The notes under the pieces were generated by a model. It worked only from the letters and a program-made list of their open reading frames with translations, did not search any database and was not told the origin of the DNA. The position numbers were made by a program, and so were the translations under genes. A DNA stretch of 17,103 nucleotides from DASRJX01 sp035649235 (GTDB lineage: Bacteria; Acidobacteriota; Polarisedimenticolia; Gp22-AA2). The stretch's first letter is position 1. Each line of letters starts with the position of its first letter. Positions 1 through 7,792 of this stretch are shown here, piece by piece. The stretch spans positions 1 to 17,103 of the forward strand of contig DASRJX010000250.1 of assembly GCA_035649235.1 (NCBI GenBank). Reading direction: 5' to 3'.

Positions 1-482
1 ACCCGCCCCGACACACAACCGACCCGGGGATCGGCGAAGTGCTCCACCAGGGCCGCGATCGCTTTCGGGTTCCAGATCCCGGTCGCGTCGGAGAACACCA
101 GGATCTCCCCCCTGGCCTCGGCGACCGCGCGGTTGGTCGCCAAAGACTTCCCGAGCCCGCCCTCGTAGCGCAGGAGCCGGATGCCGCGCTGCGCGAAGCC
201 CAAGACGACGGCGTCCGTGCCGTCGGACGATCCGTCCGAGGCCACGAGGATCTCGAGCCGATCGCGCGGGTAGTCGAGGGCGAGGCAGTTCGCCAGCTTG
301 GCGCCGATCCCCGCCTCTTCGTTGAACGCCGTGATGATCAGCGAGACCTGGGGACGGATCGGCCGCCGCTCGAACCGGGGGCGGGCGAACAGGCTCAGGA
401 TCACGATCAACACGGGATAGACGGCCAGGCTGTAGATCCCCGAACCGACCAGCAGCCAGAAGACGATCTCGAACGCTCGCAT
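1..482 (-). CDS. Family 2 glycosyltransferase, membrane-anchored (3' end cut by window edge)
   Basis: Only the first 160 residues are present. An N-terminal hydrophobic segment (about residues 7-32) is followed by a GT-A nucleotide-sugar binding start, VSLIITAFNEE (46-56), then ASDGSSDGTD (81-90) and an SDAT acidic motif (131-134) in the usual DxD region. This order is that of processive or membrane-tethered GT2 enzymes that transfer a sugar from a nucleotide donor at the cytoplasmic face of the inner membrane. The ATG at 482 is the natural start because it directly precedes the membrane segment. It lies 5 bp after the stop of the upstream GT4, so the two are probably co-transcribed. Sugar specificity cannot be read. 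Family assignment is firm; the exact role (polymer chain or branch) is not. Confidence 0.9.
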   Translation of the reverse strand, partial: MRAFEIVFWLLVGSGIYSLAVYPVLIVILSLFARPRFERRPIRPQVSLIITAFNEEAGIGAKLANCLALDYPRDRLEILVASDGSSDGTDAVVLGFAQRGIRLLRYEGGLGKSLATNRAVAEARGEILVFSDATGIWNPKAIAALVEHFADPRVGCVSGR

Positions 483-487
483 CGGTC

Positions 488-1570
488 CTAGGGCCGGCCG
501 CGGTAGAGCCGCACCGCACGCGCCAGCAGATCCTCCAGCGCCAGGAGTCCCATGACGCGGTCGCAGTCCCGCCGGACCCGCGAGCGGTTGATCGCGGCCG
601 CCCGGCTCCTGACCTCCGGATTCTCCCATGCGAACCGGATGCCGCGCGCCCAATCCTCGGGCCGGCCCAGCCGGCAGAGATACCCCGTCGTCTCCTGCTC
701 CAGCCAGTCCCGGTTGGCCCGTACATCCGTGACGATCGGGAAGACGCCGGCGCTCATCGCCTCGAACAGCGAGCTCGGCGCCCCGTCGGAGTGGGCCGCC
801 GAGACGAAGAGATCGGCCCAGTGGAGGAGGCGCGGGACCTCGTGGTGCTCGAGGTCGCCGAGAAAACGGACCCTCTCCAGAAGACCGAGATCGCAGGCCA
901 AGCGTCGCGTCGCCTCGAGCGTCGGTCCGGTCCCGGCGAAGCGACACTCGAACTCGAACCCGTCTGCGCGCAGCAGGGCCAGGGCGCGCACGATCGTGTC
1001 GTTGTCGTAGATCGCGTAGTGCTTGCGATTGCAGAGGATCCTCGCCGGCCCCGCAGGACGGGGACCCGTGAGCGGTGAGAACTGGACGGAGTCGGTGCCG
1101 AGCGGGATGACGACGATCTTGCCGGGATCGACGCCGCTCCCGGCCAGACTCTCCCCGAGCTCGGGGCTGGACGCGTGGACGATCTCCGCGCGCCCGGCGA
1201 CCCATCGCAAGACGGCCCTGTCCAAGCCGTCCGGCAGGCCCCAGTCCTGGTCGGACCCACGGGACGAGACCACGAGGGCGCTGCACTTCGTCAGGGCGCC
1301 GACGAGCCCGTTCGAGCGGATGTAGGGAGCCAGCACGACATCCGGCCCGAAGCCGCGGAGCAGCCGCCGCACGCGCGGCACCCGGCGGAGGTAGATCCCC
1401 TTGGGCAGGCGCCCGTCGGCCTCCTCGGCGCCGACGTAACGGAGATCGACGTCCGGGATCGGCTTCGGATGGAACGAGATCGCCAGCACCTCGTGGCCCC
1501 GATCGAGGAAATGGCGGGCGTAATAGGGCGCCCAGGGCGAATTGCTGTGTGCCAGGAGGGCTACGCGCAT
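488..1570 (-). CDS. Family 4 glycosyltransferase (GT-B fold)
   Basis: A 360-residue GT-B glycosyltransferase when started at MRVALLAHSN, the classic first beta strand of this family. The frame is open to an ATG at 1624 and another at 1609. The 1624 start overlaps the predicted -10 box (1623-1628) and is unlikely; 1609 would leave a leader of only a few nucleotides and cannot be excluded. The C-terminal donor domain shows IPLGTD (155-160) and SDGAPSSLFEAMSAG (261-275), the E-x7-E-like region that binds the nucleotide sugar. Length is normal for the family. It is first in a leftward pair with the GT2 gene and is divergent from another GT4, pointing to polysaccharide or glycan assembly in the cytoplasm. 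Substrate unknown. Confidence 0.9.
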   Translation of the reverse strand: MRVALLAHSNSPWAPYYARHFLDRGHEVLAISFHPKPIPDVDLRYVGAEEADGRLPKGIYLRRVPRVRRLLRGFGPDVVLAPYIRSNGLVGALTKCSALVVSSRGSDQDWGLPDGLDRAVLRWVAGRAEIVHASSPELGESLAGSGVDPGKIVVIPLGTDSVQFSPLTGPRPAGPARILCNRKHYAIYDNDTIVRALALLRADGFEFECRFAGTGPTLEATRRLACDLGLLERVRFLGDLEHHEVPRLLHWADLFVSAAHSDGAPSSLFEAMSAGVFPIVTDVRANRDWLEQETTGYLCRLGRPEDWARGIRFAWENPEVRSRAAAINRSRVRRDCDRVMGLLALEDLLARAVRLYRGRP

Positions 1571-1622
1571 CGGGATGACGGGTCGGGAGAGCGCCGCGCT
1601 CGACGTCATCCGACACGGGGCC

Positions 1623-1652
1623 ATGCTACGGGCCCGCCGAAGTCACTGTCAA
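1623..1652 (-). promoter_or_regulatory. Predicted promoter for the leftward GT4/GT2 pair
   Basis: On the minus strand a perfect TTGACA -35 box (1652-1647) is followed by an 18-bp spacer and TAGCAT as -10 (1628-1623). Transcription would begin near 1616. This excludes the longest possible GT4 start at 1624 and gives a leader of about 45 nt to the ATG at 1570. The -35 box is part of the sequence TTGACAGTGAC, which shares GACAGTGAC with the inverted repeat at 1668-1690. Confidence 0.6.
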
Positions 1653-1667
1653 GATTGGGCCGGGAGG

Positions 1668-1688
1668 CACTGTCCTATCAGGACAGTG
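1668..1688. promoter_or_regulatory. Perfect 8-bp inverted repeat, candidate shared operator
   Basis: CACTGTCC, a 5-bp spacer TATCA, then GGACAGTG form a perfect inverted repeat centred at 1678. The midpoint between the inner edges of the two divergent -35 boxes (1652 and 1706) is 1679, so the repeat is almost exactly symmetric between the promoters. A third copy of the half site, GTCACTGTC, covers 1642-1650 and overlaps the leftward -35 box. The geometry suggests a dimeric regulator controlling both operons. No regulator gene is visible in the window. A hairpin role is less likely because the repeat lies upstream of both predicted start sites. Confidence 0.5.
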
Positions 1689-1705
1689 ACGGCCGCGAGC
1701 GCTTC

Positions 1706-1735
1706 TTGACAAGGGACGAGAGTCGCCGCTACATT
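1706..1735 (+). promoter_or_regulatory. Predicted promoter for the rightward GT4, probably leaderless
   Basis: TTGACA (1706-1711), an 18-bp spacer and TACATT (1730-1735). The GTG start codon of the downstream GT4 begins 8 nt after the -10 box, where transcription itself should begin. The mRNA would have essentially no 5' leader, and no Shine-Dalgarno site is seen before the GTG. Confidence 0.65.
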
Positions 1736-1743
1736 CGCGGCGC

Positions 1744-2871
1744 GTGGCCAATCCCCGTCTCCGTATCACTCACGTCATCCCGCAGATCGGCATCGGTGGC
1801 ACGGAGACGCAGCTGCGCCACCTCGTCATGGCAACTCCCGCGGGCCGGGCTGAGCACCGCATCCTCTTCTACAGCGATTCCCTCGACCTGCAGGGGATCC
1901 AGGAGTACACGCGACTGGGCCTGCCCCTGTCCCGGGTGGATCGCGGGAGGGGCGGACCGCCCGGGTTCTTCTTGCGGCTGACGCGGGCCATCGCCGCGGG
2001 AAGGCCGGACATCGTTCACTGCTGGCTTCCGAGCGCCGCCTTCTGGGGACGGTGGGCCGCCACACTGGCCGGCGTGCAGCGCATCGTGCTGGCGATCCGC
2101 AACACGATGGTGGAGCTCCCCCGGGTGCTGCGCGTCTGCCGGCACCTGGACGGGCGGCGCATCCGGTACCTGGTCAACAGCACCGCCACGGCGGACGCCG
2201 TCGCGCGCGCCGTCGGGGTTCCGCGCGGGCGCATCACCGTCATCTGGAACGGCATCGATCTCAAGAACGACGAAACGCCCCCGGCCATCCGCGACACGCT
2301 GCTGAGGGATCATGGCTGTCCGCCGGGAACGAGGATCGTCCTGAGCGTCGGCCGGCTCACTGAGATCAAGAACCACCCGATGCTGCTCCGGATCGCCGGA
2401 CGCGCCCGCGGCCAGGTTCCCGTGCACTTCCTCGTGGCCGGTCACGGCGAGCTGGAGAGGTCCCTCAAGGACCTCGCCGGCCGACTGGGAGTCGACGACA
2501 TCGTCCACTTCCTCGGCCTGCGACGGGACGTCCCCTCTCTCCTAAGGACCGCGGACGTGTTCTGCTGCACCAGCCGGATGGAAGGGATGCCGAACTCCCT
2601 GCTCGAGGCCATGGCCGCCGGACGGGCCATCGTGACGACGAGATTCGAAGGGGTCGAGGACCTCATCGAGCCGGGCATCTCGGCCCGCGTCGTCGAGCCC
2701 GACGACGACGCCGGAGCCTTCGAGGCGCTGCGCGGCCTCCTCGAGGATCGCGCCGCCGCCGCGGCCCTGGGCGCCGCGGCCCGCCGCACCGTGGAGGAGC
2801 GCTTCGGAATGAAGCGCATGGTGGAGTCCACCCTCGACTACTACGACCACATCATGCAGGAGCTCGCGTGA
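1744..2871 (+). CDS. Family 4 glycosyltransferase (GT-B fold)
   Basis: A 375-residue GT4 enzyme. The N-terminal acceptor domain opens with RITHVIPQIGIGGTETQL, whose GGTE loop is typical of the family. The donor domain carries VIWNGID (166-172), SVGRLTEIKNH (201-211) and MEGMPNSLLEAMAAG (279-293). These place it with retaining glycosyltransferases that use nucleotide-activated sugars in lipopolysaccharide, capsule or exopolysaccharide assembly. The GTG at 1744 is chosen because it starts the first beta strand and sits 8 nt after a strong -10 box, predicting a leaderless transcript. Its last codons overlap the start of the hexapeptide acyltransferase (GTGA overlap), so the two are translationally coupled and probably act on the same glycan. 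Substrate cannot be inferred. Confidence 0.92.
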   Translation: MANPRLRITHVIPQIGIGGTETQLRHLVMATPAGRAEHRILFYSDSLDLQGIQEYTRLGLPLSRVDRGRGGPPGFFLRLTRAIAAGRPDIVHCWLPSAAFWGRWAATLAGVQRIVLAIRNTMVELPRVLRVCRHLDGRRIRYLVNSTATADAVARAVGVPRGRITVIWNGIDLKNDETPPAIRDTLLRDHGCPPGTRIVLSVGRLTEIKNHPMLLRIAGRARGQVPVHFLVAGHGELERSLKDLAGRLGVDDIVHFLGLRRDVPSLLRTADVFCCTSRMEGMPNSLLEAMAAGRAIVTTRFEGVEDLIEPGISARVVEPDDDAGAFEALRGLLEDRAAAAALGAAARRTVEERFGMKRMVESTLDYYDHIMQELA

Positions 2872-3410
2872 GCCCGGGACGGGCGGTCCGGCTGCTCCTC
2901 TATTACGGCGCGGCGCGACATCTCCCCGCCTCCAATACCCGGTTCACCGGCTGGACGGGGGCGCTGCGCCGGGCGGTCTGCCGGGGGCTGTTCCGATCCT
3001 GCGGCCACAAGGTCAACATCGAGCACGGCGCCTACTTCGGCGACGGCAGCCTCGTCGACATCGGGGATCGGTCGGGCCTGGGCGTCGACTGTCAGATCTA
3101 CGGCCGCGTCACGCTCGGGCGGGACGTCATGATGGGCCCCGAGGTGATCCTGCTCACGCGCAACCACGGGTTCGCCCGCATCGACCTCCCCATGATGGAC
3201 CAGCCGGATTCCGAGGAGAAGCCGATCGTGATCGGCGACGATGTCTGGATCGGCACGCGGGCGATCCTGCTCCCGGGCGTGACGATCGGCCAGGGAGCCA
3301 TCGTGGGCGCGGGAGCGGTCGTGACCTCCGACGTCCCGCCGCGCGCCATCGTCGGCGGGAACCCGGCGCGGATCCTCCGTTACCGCGACACGCCGCACCC
3401 TCCCCGCTGA
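2868..3410 (+). CDS. Hexapeptide-repeat (left-handed beta-helix) acyltransferase
   Basis: A 180-residue protein of the WcaF/maltose O-acetyltransferase type. Hexapeptide-like turns begin near residue 48 (VNIEHGAYFGDGS) and continue through VWIGTRAILLPGVTIG (126-141) to the usual family ending VGGNPARIL (162-170). TRNHGF (97-102) holds the probable catalytic His100. These trimeric enzymes move an acetyl or related acyl group from acyl-CoA to a sugar hydroxyl or amine. The GTG start overlaps the GT4 stop by 4 bp and is preceded by AGGAG (2858-2862) at 5-nt spacing, which supports this start. The stop codon is the loop of a strong hairpin. It probably acetylates the sugar added by its partner GT4. 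Confidence 0.9.
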   Translation: MSPGRAVRLLLYYGAARHLPASNTRFTGWTGALRRAVCRGLFRSCGHKVNIEHGAYFGDGSLVDIGDRSGLGVDCQIYGRVTLGRDVMMGPEVILLTRNHGFARIDLPMMDQPDSEEKPIVIGDDVWIGTRAILLPGVTIGQGAIVGAGAVVTSDVPPRAIVGGNPARILRYRDTPHPPR

Positions 3411-3419
3411 GCGGGGAGG
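3399..3419. terminator. Bidirectional hairpin between convergent genes
   Basis: CCTCCCCGC and GCGGGGAGG pair perfectly over 9 bp, with TGA, the stop codon of the acyltransferase, as the 3-nt loop. The leftward deacetylase ends 4 bp further on (stop 3425-3423). No T-tract follows on either strand, so termination would not be of the classical intrinsic kind; blocking of read-through or mRNA 3'-end protection is possible. Confidence 0.6.
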
Positions 3420-3422
3420 CTC

Positions 3423-4475
3423 TCAGGACCTTGCCCCACCTCCCATCCCGCTCAGCGCCAGCCGGGCCCGTGAGGCGTACGCGCTTCTGATCAGAAATGG
3501 GAGATTGCTGCGGCCGCTTCGCGCGCGGCGCGGGGAGTCGGCGACCACGCGGTTGAGGAGCCCTTCCGGCTCCTTCCTGAAGCCGGAGGTCCCGTAGATC
3601 CACCCGACCTCCGGGTGAGCCCGCCGGATCCGCTGCAGGTGGTGCCGGTCCAGACGATCCAGCGTGAAGGGGGCGGCGAAGGAGACGCGCGTCCTCCCCG
3701 TCAGCCCGGCGATGACCGCGCACGACTCGACAATCTCCGCCTCGATCTCCTTCTCGCCGAGACACTGAAAGTCGCGGTGCGTGACGCCATGGGCCCCGAG
3801 GAGGTGCCCCTCCTCCGCCAGATCCAGCGCCTGCCGGCGCGTCAGATAGGGACCCTGCTCGCGCAGGTAGTCCTGCGGCTCGATGCCGAGCGACCGGGAG
3901 ATGCGATCCAGGAGCGCCATCCTGTCCGCCCGCAGGTCGGAGATCAGGCGGAGGAGATCGTCGACCGATCCCAGCCCCAGACCCAGCTCTCTGTTCACGG
4001 CGCCGAGCAGCGAGGCCCGCTCCCCCGCCGCGGCGGCGCCAAGGCGGTGGAGGCAGAGGGCCGCCTGATGCCGGTAGATCATGGCCTGGTTGTCGAGGCA
4101 CCCGGTGACGAGAAAGAACGTCGCCCGCACCCCCGCACGGCGGAGGATCGGCAGGACGACCGAATGGCACTCGACGAGACCGTCATCGAACGTGATCGCC
4201 AGGGCCGGCCTGCTGGCGCCGTCCGCGCGATCGAGCCGCTCCTCCAGATCGGCGACGGTCACGAGCTCGTAGCGGCGGCGGAGGTACTCCACGTCGTCGG
4301 CGAATTCCGACGGCGTCTTGTAGGCGAACAACGAACGGACGTGCGGCAGGTCGCCCGCCGCCACCTCGTGGTAGCAGAGGGCCAGGCTCCGGGGCGACAC
4401 GGCCTCCCAGGCCCGTATCGGGACGGCCTTCAGCGCCGCGTCGACCGCCTGTCCCGCGAGTCCTCGCCAGCCCAT
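3423..4475 (-). CDS. Polysaccharide deacetylase family protein (NodB domain)
   Basis: A 350-residue carbohydrate esterase family 4 type protein. LCYHEV (33-38) and TFDDG (95-99) mark the first metal and catalytic region. HGVTH (229-233) supplies the His-x3-His metal pair. FAAPF (266-270) matches the following proline-containing motif. About 100 residues separate TFDDG from the His pair, more than in minimal NodB domains, so an insertion is present. These enzymes remove N- or O-acetyl groups from polysaccharides. No signal peptide is visible, suggesting a cytoplasmic or non-classical location, or action on lipid-linked intermediates. AGGAGAGG (about 4487-4480) just before the ATG supports the start and is one of the few clear ribosome sites here. 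It is the last gene of the leftward ACP/FkbH/GNAT run, 9 bp after the GNAT stop. Confidence 0.88.
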   Translation of the reverse strand: MGWRGLAGQAVDAALKAVPIRAWEAVSPRSLALCYHEVAAGDLPHVRSLFAYKTPSEFADDVEYLRRRYELVTVADLEERLDRADGASRPALAITFDDGLVECHSVVLPILRRAGVRATFFLVTGCLDNQAMIYRHQAALCLHRLGAAAAGERASLLGAVNRELGLGLGSVDDLLRLISDLRADRMALLDRISRSLGIEPQDYLREQGPYLTRRQALDLAEEGHLLGAHGVTHRDFQCLGEKEIEAEIVESCAVIAGLTGRTRVSFAAPFTLDRLDRHHLQRIRRAHPEVGWIYGTSGFRKEPEGLLNRVVADSPRRARSGRSNLPFLIRSAYASRARLALSGMGGGARS

Positions 4476-4484
4476 CAGCCTCTC

Positions 4485-5663
4485 CTAGGTGTACGGCGCT
4501 TCGCCGTCGCAGTAGCCGACCACGAGCGCGCTGCGCCGCGTTCCCAGGGGGCCGCCCGGATCCCGCGTGTGGACGAGATAGACCCGATTGCTCGGGGTGG
4601 TGACGGACCGGAGAACCCGCGAAGCCTCCACGAGGTCGCGCCAGGCGTCGGCGCACTCGAGGACATCCGCCGAGAACCGCGCCGCCTCCCGCAGGGCGAG
4701 CGCGAAGGCGCAGGCGCGCAGCCGCTCGTGGGAGAGCGCGTGGTCGAGGAGCTTGATCGTGGTGCGCCCTTCCTGCGACGACACCGACAGGACGACATAC
4801 CCCAGGTTCTCCTCGGGAGTCCCGCCCCGGAACCCGTACGCGAGGTAGCGGAACACCTCCCGGCGCGAGGAGAACGCGTAGTCGGCCTGGCGGCCTCCCC
4901 CCTCCAGGATCCAGGGGCAGGCGATCATCCAGTTCACAGTCTCGTCGTCGCGCACGAAGCGGGGCCCGGATGAAGGAGACGGCGCGATCCCCACCCCGGG
5001 GCTCGCGACGCGCGTGGTCGGGCGTTCGAGGACGCCGCGGCAGCCCTCCCGCCGGAGTCTCCCCGGAAGCCTCGCGAGCGTCCGGCGCAGGACGACGTCG
5101 AGGGATCCCTGCAGGACGGCTCGGGGTGCGTCGAGCAGGACCCGGAAGCGTCGCAGGACGCTCCCCTCCAACCGCCGGCCCAGGGCGCCGAGCGCGAAGG
5201 ACGGCAGAAGCAGCGCTTCGATCCGGATCGTCAGGCACCGGAGCGGCCCCGCCCGCGCGAAGCCGAGGGCGAGGAGCAGCCGCGTGGCCGCCTCGCTGGT
5301 GCCGACGGCGATGAGGTCCTTCCCCAGGGACATGGCCTGCAGCACCAGGAGGGCCCCCGCCCCGGTCTGGCGCTCTTGCGGCGCCACGTACAGGGTCGAC
5401 AGGCAGTCGATCTTGACGTGGCGGCCCCCATCGTCGAGCACGATCGGCAGGAGCCCGAGGTAGCCGCAGCACCGGCCCTGGGAGTACGCCACGAGGAGGC
5501 CGATCTCCTCGGGATCGGCGGCGGGATTGCGGACGTGCGCCTCGGCTCGGGAGAGCGTCAGCGGGGCGATGGGAAAGCGCTCGGGCTGCGACAGCACTCC
5601 CCTGGCGAAGGTCAGGAGGTCCTTCACCCGGACACGCTCGATCGACACGCCTCCGCTCGTCAT
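4485..5663 (-). CDS. GNAT-type N-acyltransferase, probably two GNAT-like domains
   Basis: A 392-residue protein. Residues about 10-150 look like a GNAT domain: the strand CLSTLYVAP (87-95) followed by QERQTGAGALL (96-106) corresponds to motif A, which binds the pyrophosphate of acyl-CoA, and LLLALGFARAGPL is the usual later segment. The C-terminal 180 residues, which include CPW, a FSSRREVFRY stretch and GYVVLSVSS, resemble the second half of tandem GNAT proteins found in exopolysaccharide loci; this half is less certain. The ATG at 5663 is used because no better-supported start exists. Note a TTGACA overlapping the ATG that lacks a matching -10 box. Position between FkbH and the deacetylase suggests transfer of an acyl group (from CoA or ACP) to an amino sugar. 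The substrate is not known. Confidence 0.75.
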   Translation of the reverse strand: MTSGGVSIERVRVKDLLTFARGVLSQPERFPIAPLTLSRAEAHVRNPAADPEEIGLLVAYSQGRCCGYLGLLPIVLDDGGRHVKIDCLSTLYVAPQERQTGAGALLVLQAMSLGKDLIAVGTSEAATRLLLALGFARAGPLRCLTIRIEALLLPSFALGALGRRLEGSVLRRFRVLLDAPRAVLQGSLDVVLRRTLARLPGRLRREGCRGVLERPTTRVASPGVGIAPSPSSGPRFVRDDETVNWMIACPWILEGGGRQADYAFSSRREVFRYLAYGFRGGTPEENLGYVVLSVSSQEGRTTIKLLDHALSHERLRACAFALALREAARFSADVLECADAWRDLVEASRVLRSVTTPSNRVYLVHTRDPGGPLGTRRSALVVGYCDGEAPYT

Positions 5664-5702
5664 GTCAAGGATGGCGGCTCAGCCCCGCGCCGCGCCCGGC
5701 CG

Positions 5703-5720
5703 CCGGCGCCGGGGCGCCGG
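5703..5720. repeat. GC-only hairpin between FkbH-like and GNAT genes
   Basis: CCGGCGCC and GGCGCCGG flank a GG spacer: a perfect 8-bp inverted repeat in the 77-bp gap (5664-5740). This is the only sizeable gap inside the leftward ACP-to-deacetylase run, and no promoter is visible there. It could reduce expression of the two downstream genes or protect the upstream mRNA. In such GC-rich DNA chance repeats also occur. Confidence 0.35.
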
Positions 5721-5740
5721 ACCACGGGAGGCCCGCGCCA

Positions 5741-7447
5741 TCACCTGGCGCGACCCTCGGGGGGATGCCGCGTCAGGCGGACGGCTTTGGGCAGAGGAAA
5801 CTCGCGGGCCGTGTCCCACCGGAACGAGAGGGCCGCCTCGTCCCCGTCCATGCCCGAGGCCCGGAGGAAAGCCAGGCAGGGCATGTTCTTCTTGGTCGGG
5901 AGGAAGAGCGCCGTGACCTCTTTCGCCCCCCGGCTCGACGCTTCGATGATCGCCGCGTGCAGGAGCGTCTCCTCGATCTTCCGGCCCATGACGCGGCAGG
6001 AGAGCACGTAGTCCACGATCCGCGCCGTGTCGTTCTCGATCTCGAGGCTCAGAAGGCCCGTGAGCCCGTAGTCGGCGAATTTGTCCCTGACCGCGAACGT
6101 CCAGACGCCGCGGCCCTCCCCCTCGGCCCAGGACACGAGCTCGGATTCGGTGAGCCTTCGGGTGGAGAGGTTCATCTGGTTGGTCTTGTTGAGGAGCTGC
6201 GTCGCGCGCTGCAGGTTCGATGGCTGGAGCGGCGTCGCCTCCACACGCAGATCGAGGCTCTCGATCCACTCCTCCAGGGATGGAAGGCTCGAGCGGGCCT
6301 CCCGGCGCAGACGCTCCGCGGCGTACATTCTCGATCGCGCGGCGTCCTCGGCGCTGACGGAGACGGTGTCCAGCTCCGGGATCGAGAGGAGCGCGCTCTT
6401 GAAGTGCATGCTCTCCGCGGGCCAGTCGGGGACCAGGACCTCCGGAAGACCCTCGCGGATCCGGGCACGCTCCACGGGGCTGTCGTCGATCATGATCATG
6501 GACTGGAGCCCCAGGTTGAGCTCCTCCGCCAGGCTCTCCAGGCTCTGCGCCTTGTCCCCCCAGTGGATGCGCCAGCCGGCGAAGTCCTCCTCCTTGAGGA
6601 CCATCTCCGGATGCCGGCGGATCGCCTCCAGGGCGACGGCCTCGTCGTTCTTGCTGGCGATGGCCAGCAGGATGCCTCTCCGGGTCAGCGCCTTGAGGGC
6701 GCGCTGGAAGTCGACGAACCCCTCGCCTATCGGATCGTGCCCGCCCAGTTGCAGGTTTTCCCATCCGGCGTCGCCGACGATCCCCCCCCACAGCGTGTTG
6801 TCGAGATCGAGCACGATGAGCTTGCGGGCGCCGCCGAGCACCGTGGTGAGCCCCGCCTTGATGTCCCGGGCTGCCTCCCGCAGCACCTCGTTGCCGAAGG
6901 CGACCTTCGCCATGTACCAGAGCTTGGGGACGAAGGCGTCCCGTCCCGCGCGGGTAAGCCACCGGCTCGTGTTCAGCAGGTGAAGATTGGCCGTCTTGTC
7001 GCTGGCCTCGATCAGGCGGAGGTTCATCCGCATCACCGTGTTGCTCAGCCCCGGCCCGGTCTTCAGATCGAGCAGCCCCAGGCCGCGGTCGTGCGAGGGA
7101 GCGACCCACGTGGGCACGAAGACGAAGCGGACGCGATCGAGGAGGGACGCGAGGCGCTCCGCAAAGAGGTCCACCTCTTCCAGCACGCCCGCGAGCGGCG
7201 TCTCGACGTGCTCGAGGATCCCCTTGAACGACGGCGCGGCACCCGAAGGAGTCGTCCAGACGACGGCGAAGTCGTGATCCTCCCGCCACACCTGGTGGCC
7301 CCGATCGAGGAGCGCGGGCTCGACCTGACCATAGGGCGCGACATGCGCCCGGACGCGCGGCTCTCCGGCGTCGTTGTCGAGGTATCCGGCCAGGTTCTGG
7401 ACGTTGAAGTCCGAGATGAGCAGCCCTCGGAGGGGCCTAGGATCCAC
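5741..7447 (-). CDS. FkbH-like HAD-IIIC protein
   Basis: A 568-residue protein with the FkbH signature. The HAD motif I is DLDNTLWGG (214-222) with the two aspartates at 214 and 216. SKND (265-268) is motif II and IDDSPVERA (320-328) is the later acidic motif. The last 170 residues form a GNAT-like domain ending with SGMDGDEAAL. In characterised FkbH-type enzymes the HAD domain takes a three-carbon unit from 1,3-bisphosphoglycerate, dephosphorylates it and loads it on an ACP as a glyceryl thioester. The N-terminal 200 residues are an SGNH-like extension common in long FkbH proteins. The GTG start overlaps the ACP gene by 11 bp, and GGAGAG lies about 8 nt before it. The tight coupling strongly suggests that the ACP is its partner. 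The actual acyl unit is not proven. Confidence 0.92.
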   Translation of the reverse strand: MDPRPLRGLLISDFNVQNLAGYLDNDAGEPRVRAHVAPYGQVEPALLDRGHQVWREDHDFAVVWTTPSGAAPSFKGILEHVETPLAGVLEEVDLFAERLASLLDRVRFVFVPTWVAPSHDRGLGLLDLKTGPGLSNTVMRMNLRLIEASDKTANLHLLNTSRWLTRAGRDAFVPKLWYMAKVAFGNEVLREAARDIKAGLTTVLGGARKLIVLDLDNTLWGGIVGDAGWENLQLGGHDPIGEGFVDFQRALKALTRRGILLAIASKNDEAVALEAIRRHPEMVLKEEDFAGWRIHWGDKAQSLESLAEELNLGLQSMIMIDDSPVERARIREGLPEVLVPDWPAESMHFKSALLSIPELDTVSVSAEDAARSRMYAAERLRREARSSLPSLEEWIESLDLRVEATPLQPSNLQRATQLLNKTNQMNLSTRRLTESELVSWAEGEGRGVWTFAVRDKFADYGLTGLLSLEIENDTARIVDYVLSCRVMGRKIEETLLHAAIIEASSRGAKEVTALFLPTKKNMPCLAFLRASGMDGDEAALSFRWDTAREFPLPKAVRLTRHPPEGRAR

Positions 7448-7784
7448 CGCGTCGTCTCTCCAGCATCCCGGTCACGGTCCCGCACAGGCCCCCCAGGGTC
7501 AGGTGCCGGCCCTGGTGCTGCGAGGTGATCACGTCCGTCAGCGACAGGTCGGCCTGGAACTCCGTCTGTAGCCTCCTCTCGGCGGCCACGATGAAGTTGA
7601 TGAGTCCCAGGGAATCGAGACGGCCGGCGTCTCCGACCAGGACGACCTCGGGGGTCTTCTGGAGCCGCTCGTCCGCCGCGAGGCCGAGGTTGACCTCGTC
7701 GACGGCCTCGTAGAGGAGCCGCTCCACGCGCTGCCGGGTGTCGACGGCCTCCCCCGCCCTGTCGAGCGCTCGTGTGTCGGACAT
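7437..7784 (-). CDS. Acyl carrier protein
   Basis: A 115-residue carrier protein when started at the second ATG. LDSLGLINFI contains the DSL motif whose serine (residue 58 in this numbering) would carry the 4'-phosphopantetheine arm. Helical segments before and after fit the four-helix ACP fold. The protein is longer than fatty-acid ACPs (about 80) because of a charged N-terminal stretch and a short basic C-terminal tail. The start at 7784 rather than 7796 is favoured because 7796 lies within the predicted -10 box, and 7784 is exactly 8 nt after it. The gene ends 11 bp inside the FkbH-like gene, so the two are translationally coupled, as in glyceryl-ACP systems. Confidence 0.88.
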   Translation of the reverse strand: MSDTRALDRAGEAVDTRQRVERLLYEAVDEVNLGLAADERLQKTPEVVLVGDAGRLDSLGLINFIVAAERRLQTEFQADLSLTDVITSQHQGRHLTLGGLCGTVTGMLERRRGGS

Positions 7785-7792
7785 CGCGGGGA

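Noticed and set aside
3615..4973. 452-residue rightward open frame
   Set aside because: Opposite strand of the deacetylase and GNAT genes; composition and lack of motifs indicate a shadow.
5663..5668. TTGACA on the minus strand overlapping the GNAT start codon
   Set aside because: No -10 box is present at 16-19 bp downstream, so it is not counted as a promoter.
5679..7289. 536-residue leftward open frame overlapping the FkbH-like gene in another frame
   Set aside because: Low-complexity Arg/Gly/Pro-rich translation in a shifted frame; no domain, and the true frame has full FkbH motifs.
5765..7528. 587-residue rightward open frame
   Set aside because: Antisense shadow of the FkbH-like gene, whose HAD motifs are complete on the other strand.
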